Made by a program: the position numbers and the translations under genes. From Holosporaceae bacterium (GTDB lineage: Bacteria > Pseudomonadota > Alphaproteobacteria > UBA3830), in assembly GCA_031269995.1 (NCBI GenBank), contig JAISYI010000022.1, positions 209,903-273,902 of the forward strand: a DNA stretch of 64,000 nucleotides, read 5' to 3'. Below the pieces are notes generated by a model. The model ran no database searches and was not told the origin of the DNA. It saw nothing but the letters and a program-made list of their open reading frames with translations. How positions within the stretch are numbered: position 1 is the first letter of the stretch; each line of letters opens with the position of its first letter. This document shows, piece after piece, positions 15,679 to 25,522 of this stretch.

Positions 15679-16467
15679 TTATAGCCATTTGTCGAATTGC
15701 GAACGAATCCAGCAGAGCAGATTATACGTAAAATGAATAATGCTTCGTTGTACATTATGTACGATATTGGCGAACGAAATTTTGGCATTTTTTTCATTGG
15801 GCTCAACTTTTATCTGGGATTTTACTGCCATCTGCGAAACAACCCGCGGCTCTATGCCTACGAACCTAATGCCAAACTCCCAGGCTGCCGAGAAATAATG
15901 GTCCAGAGGAAATTTTATGGGGTAAAATTTCCTCAACATTTCGCATACTGCCTTACGATTTACCAAATAGCATCCTGCGTGGGTAACGTTAGTAAGATAG
16001 AATACCAAGCGTTTTCCAGAGGCTTTTCCGTAATTCAGCGTAGCGAAAGATACTGGACATCCATGGTGTTTGACCTCAAAACTGACTATATCCCAGAGCG
16101 TTTTCCTTTCTATTAAAGCCAATATTATTTCACGCAATTCACTCGGATCAAATAGAACGTCGTCCTCAAAAACTAGAGCAAATTCATTATCAGATTCAAG
16201 AAATTTGCACCAAGCTTTTTTGTGGCTCAGTGAACAACCGATGGTGCCTGTCTCCGGGGACATCTTGAAGATTTCTCTGTAGGTTTTTGTATCGGCAACC
16301 CTCTCGATCTCTTCTCTGGATAATTCTATCCCGTCGATCGCTGAGATTCTTTCAAATGGAAATCCCAGCGTAAGAATCCGCGGAGAAACAGCGGTGAGCC
16401 GTTCATTCGCTCTATCCAAATTTATCAGGTATGAACCAACGCCTCCATCTATATAAATTCTACTCAT
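15679..16467 (-). CDS. Glycosyltransferase family 25 (LPS-type)
   Basis: A 262-residue GT25 enzyme transferring a sugar, usually galactose, to an LPS oligosaccharide. It shows YLINLDRANERL near the N-terminus, the family block GTIGCSLSHKKAWCKFLES, and the acidic FALVFEDDVLFDP (DxD-like metal site). No membrane segment is evident, as usual for this peripheral cytoplasmic family. It opens the envelope cluster that runs down to waaA. Confidence 0.88.
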   Translation of the reverse strand: MSRIYIDGGVGSYLINLDRANERLTAVSPRILTLGFPFERISAIDGIELSREEIERVADTKTYREIFKMSPETGTIGCSLSHKKAWCKFLESDNEFALVFEDDVLFDPSELREIILALIERKTLWDIVSFEVKHHGCPVSFATLNYGKASGKRLVFYLTNVTHAGCYLVNRKAVCEMLRKFYPIKFPLDHYFSAAWEFGIRFVGIEPRVVSQMAVKSQIKVEPNEKNAKISFANIVHNVQRSIIHFTYNLLCWIRSQFDKWL

Positions 16468-16493
16468 TGCAGTACCTCAGCCGTTGCCGCTAT

Positions 16494-17231
16494 CTATCCT
16501 GTTATTTTCGTCAGTTCACACGCGATGGGAGCGTGATCAGACGGCCTGTTCAGTTCTCTTGCGTAGCGTAGTACTGATCCCCCAGTAAACAGCTTTTGGG
16601 CTCTTGGAGACAGATAAAATTGATCGATTCTAAACCCGTTATTTTTTTTAAACCCGCACTGCCGATAGCTCCACCAGGTATAGCCATTATCTTCCAGAGG
16701 ATCTTGATACCCTATGTCCCTGAAGCATTTCACAGCTTCCCTCTCGCGCTGACTTGCAGTAATTCCGTCGTATCCCTCGATGTAAATATCCTGCGGGTAA
16801 GGAGCGACGTTATAATCGCCTCCAGCAACGAAGATTTCGCCCTTTAAATTGGTGAATTTTTGCTGCAAATTTTCCAGAAAATCCAGTTTATAAAAATACT
16901 GCGGAGCGTTTACCTCCTGCCCATTGGGGACGTAAATTGAAGCAACGAATATTCCCCCGGTAAAGGCCTCCAGATAACGGGCTTCTTCGCTAAAATCTCC
17001 ACTTATATCCTCAAGCGGATACTTTGAGAAAATCGCGACACCATTTCGTCCCTTTTGCCCCTTGACGGCTGCATTGTACCCAAGATCGTCGAAATACTCG
17101 GACGGAAATTGCTGATCTTCAACGCGTGTCTCCTGCAACAAAAAAATATCCGGATTCTCTCTTTTCGCAACCTCTAGGAAGTTTTCAACGCGCGCTCTTA
17201 TGGAATTCACATTCCAGGATATTATTTTCAT
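16494..17231 (-). CDS. xthA: Exodeoxyribonuclease III
   Basis: Apurinic/apyrimidinic endonuclease and 3'-5' exonuclease of base-excision repair. The start is taken at ATG 17231 (MKIISWNVNSIRAR), as the family begins; the frame opens 6 codons earlier at a TTG. Conserved features are WNVNSIRA, LQETRVED (metal-binding Glu), NGVAIFSKYP, VASIYVPNG, AGGDYNVAP, and the C-terminal RPSDHAPIACEL (catalytic Asp-His). Length about 245 is slightly under the typical 260. It is divergent from thyX. Confidence 0.95.
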   Translation of the reverse strand: MKIISWNVNSIRARVENFLEVAKRENPDIFLLQETRVEDQQFPSEYFDDLGYNAAVKGQKGRNGVAIFSKYPLEDISGDFSEEARYLEAFTGGIFVASIYVPNGQEVNAPQYFYKLDFLENLQQKFTNLKGEIFVAGGDYNVAPYPQDIYIEGYDGITASQREREAVKCFRDIGYQDPLEDNGYTWWSYRQCGFKKNNGFRIDQFYLSPRAQKLFTGGSVLRYARELNRPSDHAPIACELTKITG

Positions 17232-17306
17232 ATTCTTTCGGTTCGCCAATGCACTTTCATATATTAGGGATGTTTTATATAATGAAGCGATAGTAAGATA
17301 TAGGGT

Positions 17307-18239
17307 ATGAAAAAATTTTCCGCTGAGTTATCAGAATTTGAAATCGACGGACTGAGAGAAAGTTCGCTTTCACAAACTGTTCGTGTTGGATCTCCAGCAC
17401 TCGAAGAAATACTCTACAGGCCGTTTCATATTTTAAATCATGGTTTTATCCGCGTGATAGATTATATGGGAACGGACGCATCGATAGTCCAGGCAGCTCG
17501 CGTTTCCTATGGAGCCGGAACTAAAAAAGTACAGGAAGATCGTGGATTGATCAATTACCTTATGAGGCATCGCCATACCACACCATTCGAAATGTGTGAG
17601 ATCAAAATGCATCTAAAAATGCCAATATTCGTCGCACGCCAGTGGGTTCGCCATCGTACGGCAAGCATGAATGAATACTCAGCCAGATATTCCGTTCTCA
17701 GTAACGAATTTTATCTGCCGGAAATTTCGCAGATCGCATGGCAATCTGAAACGAACAAACAAGGAAAATCTAACAAAAGGCTACCCGAGGACCATTCACG
17801 AAAGGTTCTGGAGATTCTGGAGCGATTATCCACAGAAGCCTATAAGAAATATTCCCACATGCTCGACGATTTATCCCTGACCAGAGAGTTAGCGCGGACT
17901 GTGCTTCCTCTTAGTGTTTATACTGAGATGTACTGGAAGATAGACCTGCACAACTTAATGCACTTTCTAACGCTTCGTGCAGATTCTAATGCTCAGTATG
18001 AAATAAGATGTTACGCGGAAGTGATCCTGAACATTTTGGAGAAGTGGTTGCCGCTTACCTACGAGGCCTTCATCGACTATAGAAAGGATTCCGTTTTACT
18101 ATCAAAAAAATGCAAAGAATTAATAACGCGCATGCTGAATGGAGAGCACATAACCAGAGAAAAGAGCGATCTCAGCATCGGTGAATGGCAAGATTTTGTA
18201 AATATGTTTAATATCAGGCCTTCTGCGAAGGCTGAATAG
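17307..18239 (+). CDS. thyX: Flavin-dependent thymidylate synthase ThyX
   Basis: Makes dTMP from dUMP with FAD, NADPH and methylene-tetrahydrofolate. The signature RHRTASMNEYSARYS lies at residues 115-129 and matches RHRxxSxNExSxRYS exactly. ARVSYGAGTKKVQEDRGLI and the C-terminal ELARTVLPLSVYTEMYWKID are typical. At 310 residues it fits the alphaproteobacterial form. ThyX replaces ThyA in many Rickettsiales and Holosporales. Only two bases separate it from rpe. Confidence 0.97.
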   Translation: MKKFSAELSEFEIDGLRESSLSQTVRVGSPALEEILYRPFHILNHGFIRVIDYMGTDASIVQAARVSYGAGTKKVQEDRGLINYLMRHRHTTPFEMCEIKMHLKMPIFVARQWVRHRTASMNEYSARYSVLSNEFYLPEISQIAWQSETNKQGKSNKRLPEDHSRKVLEILERLSTEAYKKYSHMLDDLSLTRELARTVLPLSVYTEMYWKIDLHNLMHFLTLRADSNAQYEIRCYAEVILNILEKWLPLTYEAFIDYRKDSVLLSKKCKELITRMLNGEHITREKSDLSIGEWQDFVNMFNIRPSAKAE

Positions 18240-18241
18240 GA

Positions 18242-18886
18242 ATGCTCGTTTGCCCATCGATGCTGTCTGCGGATCCAACAAACCTTGGTCAAGCTCTATT
18301 TGCCGTGGAACGGGCGGGAGCGGACGCTGTGCACTGGGATGTAATGGATGGAGTTTTCGTAGATGCGATTACTTTTGGCTCCTCTGTAATCGCGGCGCAT
18401 AGAGGGTTGTCGCGACTTCGCTTTGACGTGCATCTAATGACGATCGATCCCGATAAACATCTGAAGAGTTTCGCCGATGCGGGTGCAGATGTTCTCGTAG
18501 TTCACATCGAAGCTTGCTTACATCTGCATCGTACCATGACCGTTATAAAATCCCTCGGGAAAAAAGTCGGAGTTGCGTTCAATCCAGCAACCCACTGGAA
18601 TGCCATCGAGTATTGCGCGGAAGTCCTTGACATGGTTGTTGTTATGACCGTGAATCCCGGCAGTTCTGGGCAGGATTTTTTGTGGAATCAGCTAGAAAAA
18701 ATTTCTGCCTTGCGAAGGATTCTTCCATCATCGGTTGAAATTTGTGTGGATGGCGGCATCAGTGATCAAACTATCGCTGATTGTGCGCAATGCGGAGCAG
18801 ATAGCTGCGTTTCTGGATCATATATCTTTCAGAACAATGATCGTACTGACGATGCAATACGAAGATTAAAAGAAAATTGCACCTAA
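18242..18886 (+). CDS. rpe: Ribulose-phosphate 3-epimerase
   Basis: TIM-barrel epimerase interconverting ribulose 5-phosphate and xylulose 5-phosphate. It contains VCPSMLSADPTNLG, HWDVMDGVFV, FDVHLMTIDPDKH, MVVVMTVNPGSSGQDF and CVDGGISDQTI, covering metal-binding and phosphate-binding residues. At 214 residues it is full length. It sits two bases after thyX and is probably cotranscribed with it. Confidence 0.96.
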   Translation: MLVCPSMLSADPTNLGQALFAVERAGADAVHWDVMDGVFVDAITFGSSVIAAHRGLSRLRFDVHLMTIDPDKHLKSFADAGADVLVVHIEACLHLHRTMTVIKSLGKKVGVAFNPATHWNAIEYCAEVLDMVVVMTVNPGSSGQDFLWNQLEKISALRRILPSSVEICVDGGISDQTIADCAQCGADSCVSGSYIFQNNDRTDDAIRRLKENCT

Positions 18887-19057
18887 GATTTTATAACTAT
18901 CTACAGAGAATAAGATGGCATCTTAGATGAAATGATCACAGAGATTATATTCGAGAAAAAAATTTATAATAAAGATGAGGTGAACATTAAATCAACCTTT
19001 TTTTTCTAATATCGACAATAGATGTTTTTTTATTGAAGCATAGATCTTAGGAAAAAA

Positions 19058-19708
19058 ATGTTGAATATAAACCTTATGATAGAACGATTTAAAACAATCG
19101 CATCAGTAAATCAACGATCACGGATCGTAGCAAAACTGCGGCAAAAAGTCGGCAATGCCGTTCTGGAAACCTCAATAACGCTTCCCATACTCTGCGTTCT
19201 GATATTTTTTATATTGGAGATGATTAAAATAAACGATGTACAGATGTCCGTTGACGCTATCGCAATGGAATTAGCATTTGACTTTATGTCATCCAGAGCA
19301 ACGGCTAATTTCAACACAATCATCGACAAACACAGGCCGCCATTTATTCGTTCTGCGACTATAAGGTGGTACATCACTCACTACCCAAATATAACTAAAA
19401 TGAACGAGGTAGCCCCCTATGGGGGAAGTGAAGTGTATTGGCCAAACGGGAACGGACAAGTAGATGGTTTAAAACATTTTATAGATGTTGATAGCGATGG
19501 ATCGCGAAAGGAATCAGGAGGTTCTTCGATCGGCTACCAATCCCCCACTACAACAGTGGCTAACGGAACAGCATTCGTGTTAACGGTTGTTTGCTACTAT
19601 CCATTTTCAAGTTCATTTGTAAAAAGTTTTATTGCCGGCGGATCCAATACCGAAAGTAGAGAAATGTTTCTGGTTTGGGGAAGATGCGTCGGCATCTGCG
19701 GCAGTTAA
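19058..19708 (+). CDS. Orphan TadE-like pseudopilin, paralogue 1
   Basis: A 216-residue protein with a basic N-terminus, then VGNAVLETSITLPILCVLIF: a Gly followed four residues later by Glu at +5 and a long hydrophobic helix. This is the type IV prepilin peptidase pattern used by TadE/TadF pseudopilins. The rest is a periplasmic domain with APYGGSEVYWPN and FVLTVVCYYPFSSSFVK followed by GGSN. The protein at 32708-33424 shares the same order of motifs, so they are paralogues. No pilus ATPase, secretin or prepilin peptidase is nearby. Its role, perhaps as a minor pilin or a substrate of a distant Tad/T2SS-like system, is inferred. Confidence 0.68.
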   Translation: MLNINLMIERFKTIASVNQRSRIVAKLRQKVGNAVLETSITLPILCVLIFFILEMIKINDVQMSVDAIAMELAFDFMSSRATANFNTIIDKHRPPFIRSATIRWYITHYPNITKMNEVAPYGGSEVYWPNGNGQVDGLKHFIDVDSDGSRKESGGSSIGYQSPTTTVANGTAFVLTVVCYYPFSSSFVKSFIAGGSNTESREMFLVWGRCVGICGS

Positions 19709-19757
19709 TAGCCATCAAGGCATAGAACTCTATTCTGTAAACGCCATAAAAAAACGA

Positions 19758-19830
19758 TGGGCCCGGTAAGATTTGAACTTACGACTACTCCGTTATGAGC
19801 GGAGGGCTCTAACCGCTGAACTACAGGCCC
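19758..19830 (-). tRNA. tRNA-Ile2 (anticodon CAT, lysidine type)
   Basis: Minus-strand cloverleaf: acceptor GGGCCTG pairs with CGGGCCC, the anticodon stem CTCCG/CGGAG holds the loop CTCATAA with anticodon CAT, and the T arm is GTAAG-TTCAAAT-CTTAC. The GGGCCTGTAG start is that of alphaproteobacterial tRNA-Ile2 rather than Met, so C34 should be modified to lysidine by TilS. The 3' CCA is not encoded. Confidence 0.9.
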
Positions 19831-19863
19831 GTTTTTCCTAAAATACGCATTCATATTCATAAG

Positions 19864-20775
19864 TCAACAAGATAACAAAGCTGCTTCACGGATTTTTAGT
19901 TTCACAGGCGCAGTTACTGTGGAAGCATACTTCGTTCGCTGGAAAACCAATGTTGTCCATCCGCTGCGCTCATACTTGAATTTTACGCTCATCCCGAGGG
20001 TAATATATCGATTAAAAACGCTGTGATCATCCGATGTAAAGCCAGATACAATAAGAATCCCATTCTCAGAAAGACAGGAAACAATAGCTTCTCCAATGAC
20101 TATCAGAGGATCTGCTAAAATATTTGCTACAATAAAATCATGCTTTCGATAACGAAATTCATGGGCTTGATTGAAAAATACAGAAACTTTTTGAGAGACC
20201 TTATTTATCAACATGTTTTCCCGGGCGACACGCACTGCTTCCATATCGTTGTCGCAGGCTTCTACACGAATCGCCCCTAGCTTTGCAAGCGCGACGCTCA
20301 GGATACCGGATCCACATCCAATATCTAATGCACGGCGATGTACTTTTTTATTGAAAAATGTCTGACAGGCAAGTAGGCAACAGCCGGTTGTCGGGTGCTC
20401 TCCTGTTCCAAATGCCGTCGAAGCGGCGATTTCAATCGCAATTTTATTAGATGGTGGTAAACTGCCACGCATATGCGGGCCGAACATATAGAAATCACCG
20501 ACAATAAAAGGTCTAAAATTCTCAAAGCTCTTCTGTAACCAATTTACCTGTTCTTGCTCTCTAATTTCCACCCTATTGCACACGTATTTACACAAAACAG
20601 CGCGAATTTCTGATTCCGAAATCGCCTGCTGATGTAATACTTCAACAAACCATAAATTGCCTATCCCCTGCGCACAAGAGACAACGTTATACCCTCTTTC
20701 GAACAGTAGATCAACCGCCTCAAAGGCAGCTCCGATCTCAAAATCTCCAACAACGTGTATGAAAATCTTTTCCAT
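19864..20775 (-). CDS. prmA: Ribosomal protein L11 methyltransferase
   Basis: Methylates ribosomal protein L11. It has an N-terminal substrate-recognition domain and a class I SAM fold: STAFGTGEHPTTGCCL, ALDIGCGSGILSVALAKLG, and the PrmA-specific FIVANILADPLIVIG. At 303 residues it is of usual length. The ATG coincides with the last bases of infC, so the two are translationally coupled. Confidence 0.94.
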   Translation of the reverse strand: MEKIFIHVVGDFEIGAAFEAVDLLFERGYNVVSCAQGIGNLWFVEVLHQQAISESEIRAVLCKYVCNRVEIREQEQVNWLQKSFENFRPFIVGDFYMFGPHMRGSLPPSNKIAIEIAASTAFGTGEHPTTGCCLLACQTFFNKKVHRRALDIGCGSGILSVALAKLGAIRVEACDNDMEAVRVARENMLINKVSQKVSVFFNQAHEFRYRKHDFIVANILADPLIVIGEAIVSCLSENGILIVSGFTSDDHSVFNRYITLGMSVKFKYERSGWTTLVFQRTKYASTVTAPVKLKIREAALLSC

Positions 20776-21308
20776 TATTTTGAAACATGGGGAACGAGGA
20801 TCATAACCATCTGTCTTCCCTCTAGTTGTTGAGCTCCATCACGCTTCGCTATTTCCTTCATATCCTCCGTGAGGCGATCAAGGAGCTTTTCCCCTATTTC
20901 TTTATGAGAAATCTCTCGACCACGAAAGCGCAAAGTAACTTTTATTCTATTGCCATCACCAATAAATCTTCTGATGCTGGAGAGTTTTACCTGATAATCA
21001 TGATCCCCTATCGACGGAGTTAGCTTCACTTCCTTCGTCTCTACGATCTTCTGTTTCCTCTTGGCTTCAGACTTTTTCTTTTGCTGCTCGTATTTTAGTT
21101 TTCCATAATCTACAATTTTGCACACTGGAGGAACCGACTGGGCTGAGATTTCCACCAAGTCTAAACCTACCTCCCTCGCTTTTATCATTGCCTCCTTTGT
21201 ACTAATGATCCCAACTGCTTTACCATCTTGATCTATCAGCCGCACCTGCGGAACTATAATGGCTTTATTGACTCTATATTTTCCTTCCGTAAAACTATCC
21301 CCTTGCAA
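20775..21308 (-). CDS. infC: Translation initiation factor IF-3
   Basis: Binds the 30S subunit and checks initiator tRNA. The two-domain IF-3 is complete: RVNKAIIVPQVRLIDQDGK, the linker KYEQQKKKSEAKRKQK, and the C-terminal LTPSIGDHDYQVKLSS and KVTLRFRGREISHKE. The best start is a TTG at 21308 behind a strong GGGAGG, giving 177 residues; many infC genes use rare start codons for autoregulation, so this choice fits. It precedes prmA with a shared boundary. Confidence 0.95.
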   Translation of the reverse strand: MQGDSFTEGKYRVNKAIIVPQVRLIDQDGKAVGIISTKEAMIKAREVGLDLVEISAQSVPPVCKIVDYGKLKYEQQKKKSEAKRKQKIVETKEVKLTPSIGDHDYQVKLSSIRRFIGDGNRIKVTLRFRGREISHKEIGEKLLDRLTEDMKEIAKRDGAQQLEGRQMVMILVPHVSK

Positions 21309-21476
21309 ACAAGACCTCCCAATTAACCCCTGCGGCGCAAGCCTAATGGGTTTTTGGGGAAAAGCAAGGATAAATCAACGAGCTTCGTCACCTCTGTTGC
21401 CGGAAAGCAATATGTAAGACATTATGGAACGACTCATAACAATCTCTTCTGGCTCATCCTGGCTACTCTTTCCGCA

Positions 21477-21553
21477 TGGTGCGATCGGTGGGATTTGAAC
21501 CTACGACCCCAGGATTAGGAATCCTGTGCTCTATCCAACTGAGCTACGACCGC
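21477..21553 (-). tRNA. tRNA-Arg (anticodon CCT)
   Basis: Acceptor GCGGTCG pairs with CGATCGC (one G-U pair). The D arm is AGCTCAGTTGGATAGAGC, the anticodon stem CAGGA/TCCTG holds loop TTCCTAA with anticodon CCT, and the T loop is TTCAAAT. CCA is encoded at 21477-21479. Confidence 0.95.
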
Positions 21554-21671
21554 ATCCTCGGCGAATCTATCTTAAAGGAAAATTTTCCTCAAGAGATTCC
21601 AGGGCTTGTTATCAGGCCTAATATCTTAACCGTTATGATGGCAATCAAGGTATTGCAAATACCTCTAAGAT

Positions 21672-22139
21672 TTAAACTGTCGCTTGCTTCTGTTGTCGTA
21701 TTTCTCTGAAAAAAATTCTAAGCAGATCTCCGCATTCTGTCTCGCGGATTCCTCCAACGACATCTACCCTACGCTGCGAGAACTTGAAAACGCGCGGACC
21801 ATGCTCGATAGCTCCACACTTTATATCGTAAGCGCCGAAGTACAATCTGCGGATTCCTGACAGGGAAATAGCCTGCGCACACATAGCGCAGGGCTCCAGC
21901 GTAACAAACATGTCACACTCTTCGAGTATACAGGAACCGAGAGATGCGCATGCCCTTTGGATGGCTAGAATTTCCGCATGCGCCGTTGGATCGCAGCTGC
22001 GAATCGTTTCGTTTCCAGCCGCCGACTGTACATCATTGTGATATACTATCACTGCTCCTACTGGCACAGATCCTCGTAATCCAGCATTTTTAGCTTCCTC
22101 AATGGCTAGCTCCATGAAGTAACCGCAAGTTTTTTTCAT
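21672..22139 (-). CDS. tadA: tRNA-specific adenosine deaminase
   Basis: Zinc enzyme converting A34 of tRNA-Arg(ACG) to inosine. The catalytic HAE is at residues 54-56 (PTAHAEILAI) and the zinc Cys pair is at C84 and C87 (TLEPCAMCAQA). RRLYFGAYDIKCGAIEHGP and the C-terminal LLRIFFREIRQQ are typical. The 155-residue length is standard. Confidence 0.95.
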   Translation of the reverse strand: MKKTCGYFMELAIEEAKNAGLRGSVPVGAVIVYHNDVQSAAGNETIRSCDPTAHAEILAIQRACASLGSCILEECDMFVTLEPCAMCAQAISLSGIRRLYFGAYDIKCGAIEHGPRVFKFSQRRVDVVGGIRETECGDLLRIFFREIRQQKQATV

Positions 22140-22209
22140 TTTGCTTCGAGCGTTAAACGTAATTTTACCAAAGCATCATACCATATGGGGCAGCAAAAGG
22201 AACACAAGC

Positions 22210-22422
22210 ATGTCGGAAGTAATATATCTTAGGGAGGTTCTACTCGCTAGGAAGCGCGCAGAGGCCGGACAAAAGACTGCCGGAGTCGGCCGGCCGAGAG
22301 TAAAGTCTCTTAAGTGCGAGAAAAGTATAAAATCATTCCTTGTGGAGAGAGAAGAAGAAAGGAACAATCTTAATTGTAAGGAATATCGCAAATTTTTTGA
22401 GAAGGTTCAGGACGGAGATTAG
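22210..22422 (+). CDS. Small basic hypothetical protein
   Basis: A 70-residue protein if started at the ATG at 22210, which has AAAGGAA about 8 bases upstream; the frame opens 23 codons earlier. Sequence begins MSEVIYLREVLLARKRAEAG and is rich in Lys, Arg and Glu with a GVGRPRVK stretch. I do not recognise the family. It lies divergent from tadA and convergent with clpP. It may be a small nucleic-acid-binding protein, but this is only a composition-based guess. Confidence 0.5.
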   Translation: MSEVIYLREVLLARKRAEAGQKTAGVGRPRVKSLKCEKSIKSFLVEREEERNNLNCKEYRKFFEKVQDGD

Positions 22423-22476
22423 ATATATAGTCTCACATTGCGAAGGATGGTAAATAGGCAGCAAATAGTCATTTTC

Positions 22477-23079
22477 CTATGCGATTTTCGCCCTCTTATG
22501 TATTATTTCATCGATGAGGCCAAATTCCTTCGCTTGATCCGGCGACATGAAATTGTCACGATCCATCGCCTTTTCTATGTCCTCCAGAGACATTCCTGTA
22601 TGCTTCGAATAAATCCCGTCCAGCCGGCGACGTAGATTGATAACCTCCTTTGCATGGATCTCTATATCTGCTGCCTGCCCCTGAAAGCCTCCAGACGGTT
22701 GATGGATCATGATGCGAGAATTTGGCAAAGAATAGCGATTACCCTTAGCGCCAGCCATTAGCAAAAGAGATCCCATCGATGCTGCCTGCCCCAGGCATAG
22801 AGTAATTACGTTCGGCGTTATATATTGCATGGTGTCGTATATGGACAGACCAGAGGTCACAACCCCACCAGGGGAATTTATATAAAGGTATACGTCCTTT
22901 TTTGGATCTTCAGACTCCAGAAACAGCAACTGTGCGCAGATAAGATTTGCTGACGCATCGTTTACTTCTCCACAGAGAAAAATTATACGTTCCTTGAGTA
23001 GACGAGAATAGATGTCGTAGGAGCGTTCGCCACGCCCTGTCTGCTCCACAACCATTGGAATCAACATACTTTTACTCAT
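22477..23079 (-). CDS. clpP: ATP-dependent Clp protease proteolytic subunit
   Basis: Serine protease barrel of the Clp machine. The catalytic triad is visible: S101 in [11 protein letters not shown]126 in [13 protein letters not shown], and D175 in [30 protein letters not shown] is the oxyanion region. It is 200 residues and needs little N-terminal processing. It lies 27 bases downstream of tig, the standard tig-clpP order; clpX is not in the window. Confidence 0.97.
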   Translation of the reverse strand: MSKSMLIPMVVEQTGRGERSYDIYSRLLKERIIFLCGEVNDASANLICAQLLFLESEDPKKDVYLYINSPGGVVTSGLSIYDTMQYITPNVITLCLGQAASMGSLLLMAGAKGNRYSLPNSRIMIHQPSGGFQGQAADIEIHAKEVINLRRRLDGIYSKHTGMSLEDIEKAMDRDNFMSPDQAKEFGLIDEIIHKRAKIA

Positions 23080-23105
23080 TTGTCCTCATCTCCTGTTATT
23101 GTGTT

Positions 23106-24494
23106 CTATCTAATACTATCCCCGCTGTTCTGGCCGTCATGCAGAGCCATCTGATTATTTGACTCCGCAGCTACTATCCCTGGTGCGTCCTTAAAGAAAT
23201 CGAATTGTTCCTCATCTATGGCGACAAGCTCCGCCACAGAGCACTTTTTTTCTATCACCTTTGTCTCACTAAGTAACGCCTCAACGACCTTCTTCTCTAA
23301 AATTGGCCCTATAATGACCTGCAGGTTCCCACCCTGCGAGTAAATGTCCCAGATTGCCTTCTCCTGCCCAGGATACATGGAAGCTACGACGTTTATCGCC
23401 CGGGTAATTTCATCATTTGAAACTGATATCTTCCTGCGATTCGCTTCCTCAGCTACGACAAAGCCAAGTCTAACGTGCTCTTTGGCAAGCTTTAGACACT
23501 CCTCCTCAATGTCTGGTGTGAATTGTTTGCCCAACCTCGCCGCTTCCTCAGAGATTTGCCGACAAACAACCCTGTTTTCCGGTTCTACCATGCAGAAAGG
23601 GACATCAAAATCGTAGACTGTTGACATCTTTTCGAGAAGATTCCTATGGAGCACATCCTTGCTTATGCGCTCGTACTTCTCTGTCACAATGATCAGCGCC
23701 CGCTCGCGCACTTTCCCCATGTCGTCAAAACCAAGCGCCTTAGCAAACTCATCATTCAACTCATACTTAGCTCGATCAAAAATTTTCTTAATAGTCGCCT
23801 TGTAGGAAGTGTTTTTCCCGGCCAATTCTTTAACAATAAAATCCGTCGGATAATGAACCTGGAACTCGCGAACGTCTCCGGGAGCTGCTCCTATCAGATT
23901 TTTCCAGAAATTATCCACTAGAGAAGTACTACCTATGATTATTTCAAAATCCTTAATTTCTTTGCCCTTGATTTTCTTTTGAAATGCACAGGACTCAAGA
24001 TCCACAACTACTTTTTGTCCTTCTTCCACCCTCTTTTCGCTTTCACTCCATTTTTGATGCTCTTTCCTAAGCTCCTCTATGGTTTTGTCAATTTCGTCGT
24101 CTTGGATCTCCACTACGTACTTTTCAAACTCCCAACCGGATATATCCAGCAACTCAAACGAAGGAATGACCTCAAAATCTAGATTAATTATAATACCATC
24201 CGTATTTTCCTCAACAAACTCTGTTTTATGTGAAGAAGCGACTCGTTGATCCTTCAGAATACTCTTGACTGCATCAGATAATGCCTGCTGCTTAGCCTCG
24301 ACGCTAATACCATCGCCATACATGCGCTTGACGACATCTAGCGGTGCCTTTCCAGAACGAAACCCATCCAAGCGAGCTTTCTTCGCTGTTTCCGCAAGCT
24401 TCGCAGCGGCTACCGTTTCGATATCATCCGTAGTAACTAGAATTTTATAGCGTCTCTTCAGGCCTGCTATGCTTTCATCTAAAATCTTCATCAA
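23106..24494 (-). CDS. tig: Trigger factor
   Basis: Ribosome-bound chaperone and peptidyl-prolyl isomerase, 462 residues. The ribosome-docking motif region reads LDGFRSGKAPLDVVKRMYG (family GFRxGKxP), followed by a PPIase-like domain (VEEGQKVVVDLESC, FQVHYPTDF) and a helical C-terminal cradle. The first Met is adjacent to another, so the start is 24494 or 24491. It leads the tig-clpP pair; a tRNA-Leu lies immediately upstream. Confidence 0.95.
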   Translation of the reverse strand: MMKILDESIAGLKRRYKILVTTDDIETVAAAKLAETAKKARLDGFRSGKAPLDVVKRMYGDGISVEAKQQALSDAVKSILKDQRVASSHKTEFVEENTDGIIINLDFEVIPSFELLDISGWEFEKYVVEIQDDEIDKTIEELRKEHQKWSESEKRVEEGQKVVVDLESCAFQKKIKGKEIKDFEIIIGSTSLVDNFWKNLIGAAPGDVREFQVHYPTDFIVKELAGKNTSYKATIKKIFDRAKYELNDEFAKALGFDDMGKVRERALIIVTEKYERISKDVLHRNLLEKMSTVYDFDVPFCMVEPENRVVCRQISEEAARLGKQFTPDIEEECLKLAKEHVRLGFVVAEEANRRKISVSNDEITRAINVVASMYPGQEKAIWDIYSQGGNLQVIIGPILEKKVVEALLSETKVIEKKCSVAELVAIDEEQFDFFKDAPGIVAAESNNQMALHDGQNSGDSIR

Positions 24495-24511
24495 TCACTC
24501 TCCATAAGCAT

Positions 24512-24596
<85 letters not shown>

Positions 24597-24690
24597 CAGC
24601 TGTAGACATGTATAACATTTTTGTGAAACAATTATCCAGCGCAGGATATTATTTTGTGCTTCGAATGCTCATTGGTAGAGGAGAGGCCAT

Positions 24691-25446
24691 ATGTCTCAAA
24701 AGTGCAGAATTTATTCTCTGGAGGATTTCGTCGAACTGCGAAAAGCTGGAAAACTAGCCTCCCATATTTTAGATTATATCGCTCCGTTTGTGCAAAATGG
24801 CACCACAACTGCGGAGCTGGATCGCCTCTGTCACGAGGAGATTCTACGATATAACGCTGTCCCTGCCCCGCTCGGATACAATGGATATCCGAAAGCTACT
24901 TGCATCTCGGTAAACCATGTTGTCTGTCATGGAATTCCCTCGGATATCAAATTGCAAAACGGGGATATTTTAAATATAGACATTACAGTGATCCTGAATG
25001 GATGGTACGGAGATACTAGCCGCATGTATGTAGTCGGCGAAGCGTCAAAAAAAGCCTTGGAGCTGGTAAAAGTCGCTGACGAGTCTCTCGCACTGGCCAT
25101 CGATTTGGTAAAACCAGGGGTATATCTTGGCGACATTGGATACGCGATACAAGCCTATGTGGAATCGAAGCAGTTTTCCGTAGTTAGGGACTATTGCGGA
25201 CACGGCATCGGCAAGGTTTTTCACGACGAGCCAGCCGTTTTTCACTTCGGTAGACCTCGGACTGGATTGCTGCTAAAACCGGGATACGTGTTCACAATTG
25301 AGCCAATGATAAACGCTGGTGGGTATAAAACGAGACTGCTGAGCGACGGCTGGACCGCCGTCACCTGCGATCATTCACTGTCGGCACAATTCGAACACAC
25401 AATTGGTGTGACTGAGAATTCACACGAGATTTTCACCCTGTCTTGA
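24691..25446 (+). CDS. map: Methionine aminopeptidase type I
   Basis: Removes the initiator Met. All five metal ligands can be placed: D in NIDITVILNGWYGD (two Asp), H in YCGHGIGKVFHDEP, E in FTIEPMINAG, and E in SAQFEHTIGVT. At 251 residues it is the standard bacterial type Ia. It is monocistronic, starting 95 bases after the divergent tRNA-Leu. Confidence 0.97.
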   Translation: MSQKCRIYSLEDFVELRKAGKLASHILDYIAPFVQNGTTTAELDRLCHEEILRYNAVPAPLGYNGYPKATCISVNHVVCHGIPSDIKLQNGDILNIDITVILNGWYGDTSRMYVVGEASKKALELVKVADESLALAIDLVKPGVYLGDIGYAIQAYVESKQFSVVRDYCGHGIGKVFHDEPAVFHFGRPRTGLLLKPGYVFTIEPMINAGGYKTRLLSDGWTAVTCDHSLSAQFEHTIGVTENSHEIFTLS

Positions 25447-25522
25447 AATAAGTCGGATTTTTAGTACAAAAAATGGAATCTAGCCTTCGCGTAAATGCCT
25501 GCATAAGAAAACAGAGTGGCTA